From Beroe forskalii (lineage: Eukaryota > Ctenophora > Nuda > Beroida > Beroidae), in assembly GCA_011033025.1 (NCBI GenBank), contig WFMF01000239.1:186001-250000 (forward strand): a DNA stretch of 64,000 nt, given 5' to 3'. Positions 60,704 through 64,000 of the stretch are shown piece by piece. A program made the position numbers and the translations under genes. Each line of letters starts with the position of its first letter. Within the stretch, counting starts at the first letter, position 1. The notes beneath the pieces are model-generated. The model saw only the letters and a program-made list of their open reading frames with translations. It searched no databases and had not been told where the DNA came from.

Positions 60704-61560
60704 ATGGTAGTGCGCGCTGAATTGCGTGCGCGCAGTTTTGAATTGCGTGCGCGCAGTTTTGAATTGTGTGCACGCAGTTCTGAATTGCGTGCGCGCAGTT
60801 CTGAATTGCGTGCGCGCAGTTCTGAATTACGTGCGCGCAGTTCTGAATTACGTGCGCGCAGTTCTGAATTGCGTGCGGGCAGTTCTGAGTTGCGTGCGCA
60901 AAGTTCTGAATTGCGTGCGCGCAGTTCTGAATTGCGTGCGCGCAGTTCTGAATTACGTGCGCGCAGTTCTGAATTACGTGCGCGCAGTTCTGAATTGCGT
61001 GCGCGCATTTCTGAATTGCTAGCGCACAGTTCTGAATTGTTTGTAGTTTTAAATTGCGTGCGCGCAGTTTTAAATTGGGTGCGCGCAGATTTAAATTGCG
61101 TGCGCGCAGATTTAAATTGCGTGAGCGCAATTTTAAATTGCGTGCGCGCAATTTTAAATTGCGTGCGCGCAATTTTAAATTGCGTGCGCGCAGTTTTTAA
61201 TTGCGTGCGCGCAGTTTTAGATTGCGTGCGCGCAGTTTTAAATTGCGTGCGCGCAGCTTTAAATTGTATGCGCGCAGCTCTAAATTGCGTGCGCGCAGCT
61301 GTAAATTGTATGCGCGCAGCTCTAAATTGCGTGCGCGCAGCTCTAAATTGCGTGCGCGCAGCTGTAAATTGCGTGCGCGCAGCTTTAAATTGCGTGCGCG
61401 CAGCTTTGAATTGCGTGCGCGCAGCTTTAAATTGCGTGCGCGCAGCTTTAAATTGCGTGCGCGCAGCTTTGAATTGCGTGCGCGCAGCTTTAATTTGCGT
61501 GCGTGCAGCTTTAAATTGCGTGCGCGCAGCTTTAAATTGCGCGCACAAAGTTAATTTTCA
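60704..61560. repeat. 21-bp GC/AT alternating satellite, about 40 units
   Basis: Head-to-tail units of AATTGCGTGCGCGCAG plus five variable bases. The variable part changes along the array: TTCTG in about 60770-61040, TTTTA/ATTTA/AATTTTA-like in 61050-61230, and CTTTA/CTCTA/CTGTA in 61240-61550. A break (GAATTGTTTGTAGTTTTA) lies at about 61035. Because 21 is a multiple of three and the unit lacks stops in several frames, frames of 300 codons run through on both strands (SELRARS, NCVRAVL, RARNSEL repeats). I regard them as artefacts. Confidence 0.93.
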
Positions 61561-62759
61561 AATTGTGTTTGCGCAATTTTCGCGTCGTTCCGCGATGCAT
61601 GACCCGCTGACATGACGGCAGTCGCGAATGGGAATGAGCGCCACGCGCCCGCGCGCGCGCGGTGCTGATTCTCGAGAGGGTCTGTCAAATTAACGATTTT
61701 TGATTAAAATTATAAATTACACTTTGGCATGGATCAATTTTGATTAAAACGCACAAAATTTGACAAATTTTATCAAAAGTAGATTTGTAGACAGCACTCT
61801 GTCCACCATGTAATGTGTAAAATGATTACCATGTCTTTTTCAATCCCTCCATTGACGAATTCTGCAGGTGCACAGTCTACAAATATGGGTATAGGTTATA
61901 TTTTTAAACCTTATTATTGGTTTATAACAAGTTTGATGAACTCCTTCATCCTTTTTATCCATAATAGACCCTTTGGAGTGATATGATGTGCACGAGCTGC
62001 ATCAGCAGTCTGGTATCACCAGACAAGCCAGTTTTTACTGTGGTGCTCAGAAATCCGAATTCCGAAGTTCTGTGCGGCCGCCGGCCAGCTGCAAGCCAGG
62101 CCTGCGGTGTAAATTATAAATGCAGATGTAAGCTGTGCTTAGTGGTTTGAATCCCATCTGTTTTAATTTCTCTTTCTGCTCACTGGACACTGATGTTTTG
62201 AAAAAACTGCATTTTATTGGTCAAGGGGTGTCTTATGTGTACATCTTCATTTAAAATGGAATTTGTAGCTTTCATCTAAAGTTAGGATGCAACTGATGGA
62301 TATGTTATTGGACATTGAGGTGATCAAGAGCACTTCTCGGAAAAGTTGGTTGTTTGGGAGGGGGTATTTGGATTATGGATGTCTGTCGACAATGAAGGGA
62401 GGGTCAAAAATAGCCAGAATTATCCAGCCCCCTTCTGCATTGATTCCAATAATGATAGCAAGATAACAGTTTGCATATTGAAATTGGTACACTACTCTCT
62501 TCTTCCACAAAGTTGAATTCGAATTATATCTCACAGGTCCTCTGGTGTGCAGACAAACACCACTCAGACAAATCACCACCTTAGAGCACAAATTGCGTGA
62601 AAGGGATGTTCATTCATAATCATGTGACACAATTTACCATTATGGTTAGAATGTTTGGTCCAAATGAGCATTCCCAACACAAAGTTTCGGCTCTAAGGTG
62701 GTGTTATGTTTACAATACGAAATGTTAACAATACAGACAGATATCACATGAGAGTATAA
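61561..62759. other. Intergenic DNA
   Basis: The first 110 bases are CpG-rich (GCGCCCGCGCGCGCGCGG at about 61643). The rest is ordinary AT-rich sequence with no supported gene. Confidence 0.55.
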
Positions 62760-62992
62760 GGCGCCTGTAACGTACGTCAGTCGATCGAATGGATTTGGTC
62801 GATCGATCAACTCCATTGGAACAAATGAGGTGTTTTACTGGTCCCTAATGACTTGAATCGTGTTTAAATGAACAATATTTAGTTGCTTCCCTACTAGCTC
62901 AAAGATTTTCTATTTAAAACACATCAGTCGATCAAATGAAGTTGATCGATCGACCAATTCCATTCGATCGACCGACGTACGTTACGGGCGCC
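62760..62992. mobile_element. TAA-flanked MITE (PIF/Harbinger-like) with ~55-bp inverted ends
   Basis: Ends GGCGCCTGTAACGTACGTCA and TGACGTACG-type complement (CGACGTACGTTACGGGCGCC) are inverted, and pairing continues through CGATCGAATGGA and GGTCGATCGATCAACT. TAA lies on both sides (62757-62759 and 62993-62995), a 3-bp duplication as in PIF/Harbinger. The length is 233 bases and non-coding. It ends 93 bases before the CNOT9 ATG. Confidence 0.85.
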
Positions 62993-63085
62993 TAATGTAT
63001 GTTCTAGCACCAGTCATTGCTAAATTTGATATATTTTAACTTTTCCCCTATCATCTGATAACTATGAATTCATCCTAGGAGCACT

Positions 63086-63952
63086 ATGACAACCAGTCCA
63101 AAAGCATCTGTGGAACGTGAACAAATTTATCAATGGGTTCAAAATCTACTCAACCCAGAAACTAGAGAACAATCACTTGCAGAGCTGAGTAAAAAACGAG
63201 AACTAGTTCCTGACCTTGCACCATTACTCTGGCACTCATTTGGAACTATATCTGCTCTGTTACAGGAAATAATAGCAATATATCCTCTTATATCCCCACC
63301 TCATTTGACTGCCCAACAAAGTAATAGTGTATGCAATGCTCTTGCATTATTGCAATGTGTTGCATCTCATCATGAAACAAGGTCATATTTCCTGAAGGCA
63401 AACATCCCATTGTTTTTGTATCCATTCCTTCACACAACCTCCAAATACCGACAATTTGAGTATCTTAGGCTGACAAGTTTAGGTGTTGTTGGAGCTCTTG
63501 TAAAACCTGATGACAAAGAAGTTATACAGTTTTTGCTTAACACAGAAATCATACCATTGTTACTTCGAATTATGGAGCATGGAAGTGAGTTAAGCAAAAC
63601 TGTTGCAACTTTTATTCTCCAGAAAATTCTTCTTGATGATCATGGGTTAGCATACATTTGTTACACATTTGAAAGGTTTAAGAGTGTTACAAATGTTTTA
63701 CAGAGTATGGTTGATAGTTTGGTGAGAGAGCCCTCTGGTCGGTTGCTCAAACATGTTGTAAGATGCTACCTGAGGCTTACTGATAATCCCAGAGCTAAAG
63801 AAGCATTGAATCGGACTCTAATGCCTGAACAACTGAAGGATGGTACAATTGTTCAAATGATCAAACAAGATGACAACAGTACCAAACGATGGGTCCAGCA
63901 ACTCCAGAGAAATCTTAGCAACTCTAAAAGTTCACCTGTTCAGCAGTATTAA
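63086..63952 (+). CDS. CNOT9: CNOT9 (RQCD1/Caf40), CCR4-NOT complex subunit
   Basis: A 288-residue uninterrupted frame with the complete armadillo-repeat core: [97 protein letters not shown] then [14 protein letters not shown], and [24 protein letters not shown]9 is among the most conserved animal proteins. It docks on the CNOT1 scaffold and binds GW182 and other repressors through tryptophan pockets, to direct mRNA deadenylation. The vertebrate gene has several introns and this copy has none, so it could be a retrocopy. However, there is no poly-A tail evident in the 50 bases left, and CATCCTAG eight bases before the ATG looks like an acceptor. The last ~20 residues ([11 protein letters not shown]) differ from human. 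Confidence 0.95.
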   Translation: MTTSPKASVEREQIYQWVQNLLNPETREQSLAELSKKRELVPDLAPLLWHSFGTISALLQEIIAIYPLISPPHLTAQQSNSVCNALALLQCVASHHETRSYFLKANIPLFLYPFLHTTSKYRQFEYLRLTSLGVVGALVKPDDKEVIQFLLNTEIIPLLLRIMEHGSELSKTVATFILQKILLDDHGLAYICYTFERFKSVTNVLQSMVDSLVREPSGRLLKHVVRCYLRLTDNPRAKEALNRTLMPEQLKDGTIVQMIKQDDNSTKRWVQQLQRNLSNSKSSPVQQY

Positions 63953-64000
63953 TGAAGGGCTATAGAATGCAAATTGATATCATAACAAAATCATTTGCCA

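Noticed and set aside
60604-61615. Overlapping 300-residue repeat proteins on both strands
   Set aside because: All come from a 21-bp satellite with no stop in several frames. No start context, no splice structure and no conserved residues beyond the repeat.

Overview
The window is nuclear DNA from an animal, probably a marine invertebrate. Genes are split by short GT-AG introns (mostly 60-700 bases). They encode metazoan housekeeping proteins: PGAP3, NUP188, SURF6, MED25, HSD17B10, UXT, FANCA, SNRPF, PRDX3/4-type peroxiredoxin, AMFR/gp78, PIN1, MEMO1, mitoguardin, SEL1L3 and CNOT9. The spaces between them are AT-rich and full of LINE fragments, small inverted-repeat transposons and minisatellites. 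I cannot name the species from the sequence. Splice acceptors sit just before several start codons, which would suit a lineage with spliced-leader trans-splicing (ctenophores, hydrozoans, flatworms and others), but 5' UTR introns explain this equally well. There is no bacterial operon, rRNA gene or CRISPR array, and I saw no convincing tRNA.

Layout. 1-11.4 kb is repeat-dominated. It holds a 5'-truncated LINE, two internal exons of PGAP3 (+), a 15-bp GC-rich minisatellite, a second LINE copy (-), several copies of a dispersed repeat, and a TTA-flanked MITE nested inside one of those copies. 11.6-13.7 kb (-) has the first exon of NUP188 and the nucleolar protein SURF6. 15.7-21.6 kb (+) is a Mediator MED25 gene of about 19 exons with very Q/M/P-rich linkers. 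23.4-25.8 kb (+) is the mitochondrial dehydrogenase HSD17B10. 26.4-34.4 kb (+) is a compact block: UXT, FANCA, SNRPF, PRDX. 36.3-42.1 kb (+) is the ERAD ubiquitin ligase AMFR, with all its functional modules and a 21-bp coding minisatellite. 43.9-50.3 kb (+) has a single-exon SRCR-like membrane receptor, PIN1 and MEMO1. 51.3-58.8 kb (+) is mitoguardin (MIGA). Its 4.6-kb intron 3 contains an entire SEL1L3-like gene on the opposite strand. 59-63 kb has a 1.1-kb foldback element with ~420-bp arms, an ~850-bp 21-bp satellite and a Harbinger-like MITE. CNOT9 (+), uninterrupted, closes the window.

The genes are functionally unrelated to one another. Nuclear gene-expression proteins (MED25, SNRPF, CNOT9, SURF6, NUP188), ER/mitochondrial proteins (PGAP3, AMFR, MIGA, HSD17B10, PRDX) and a DNA-repair protein (FANCA) are interleaved, as is normal in animal genomes. 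The items most worth a second look are the nested MIGA/SEL1L3 pair with two frameshifts in SEL1L3, the 21-bp helical-phase satellite, the foldback element, the MED25 stop codon abutting a splice donor, the repeat spanning a splice site in HSD17B10, the duplicated MEMO1 exon start, the orphan NUP188 exon, and the acceptor-before-ATG pattern.
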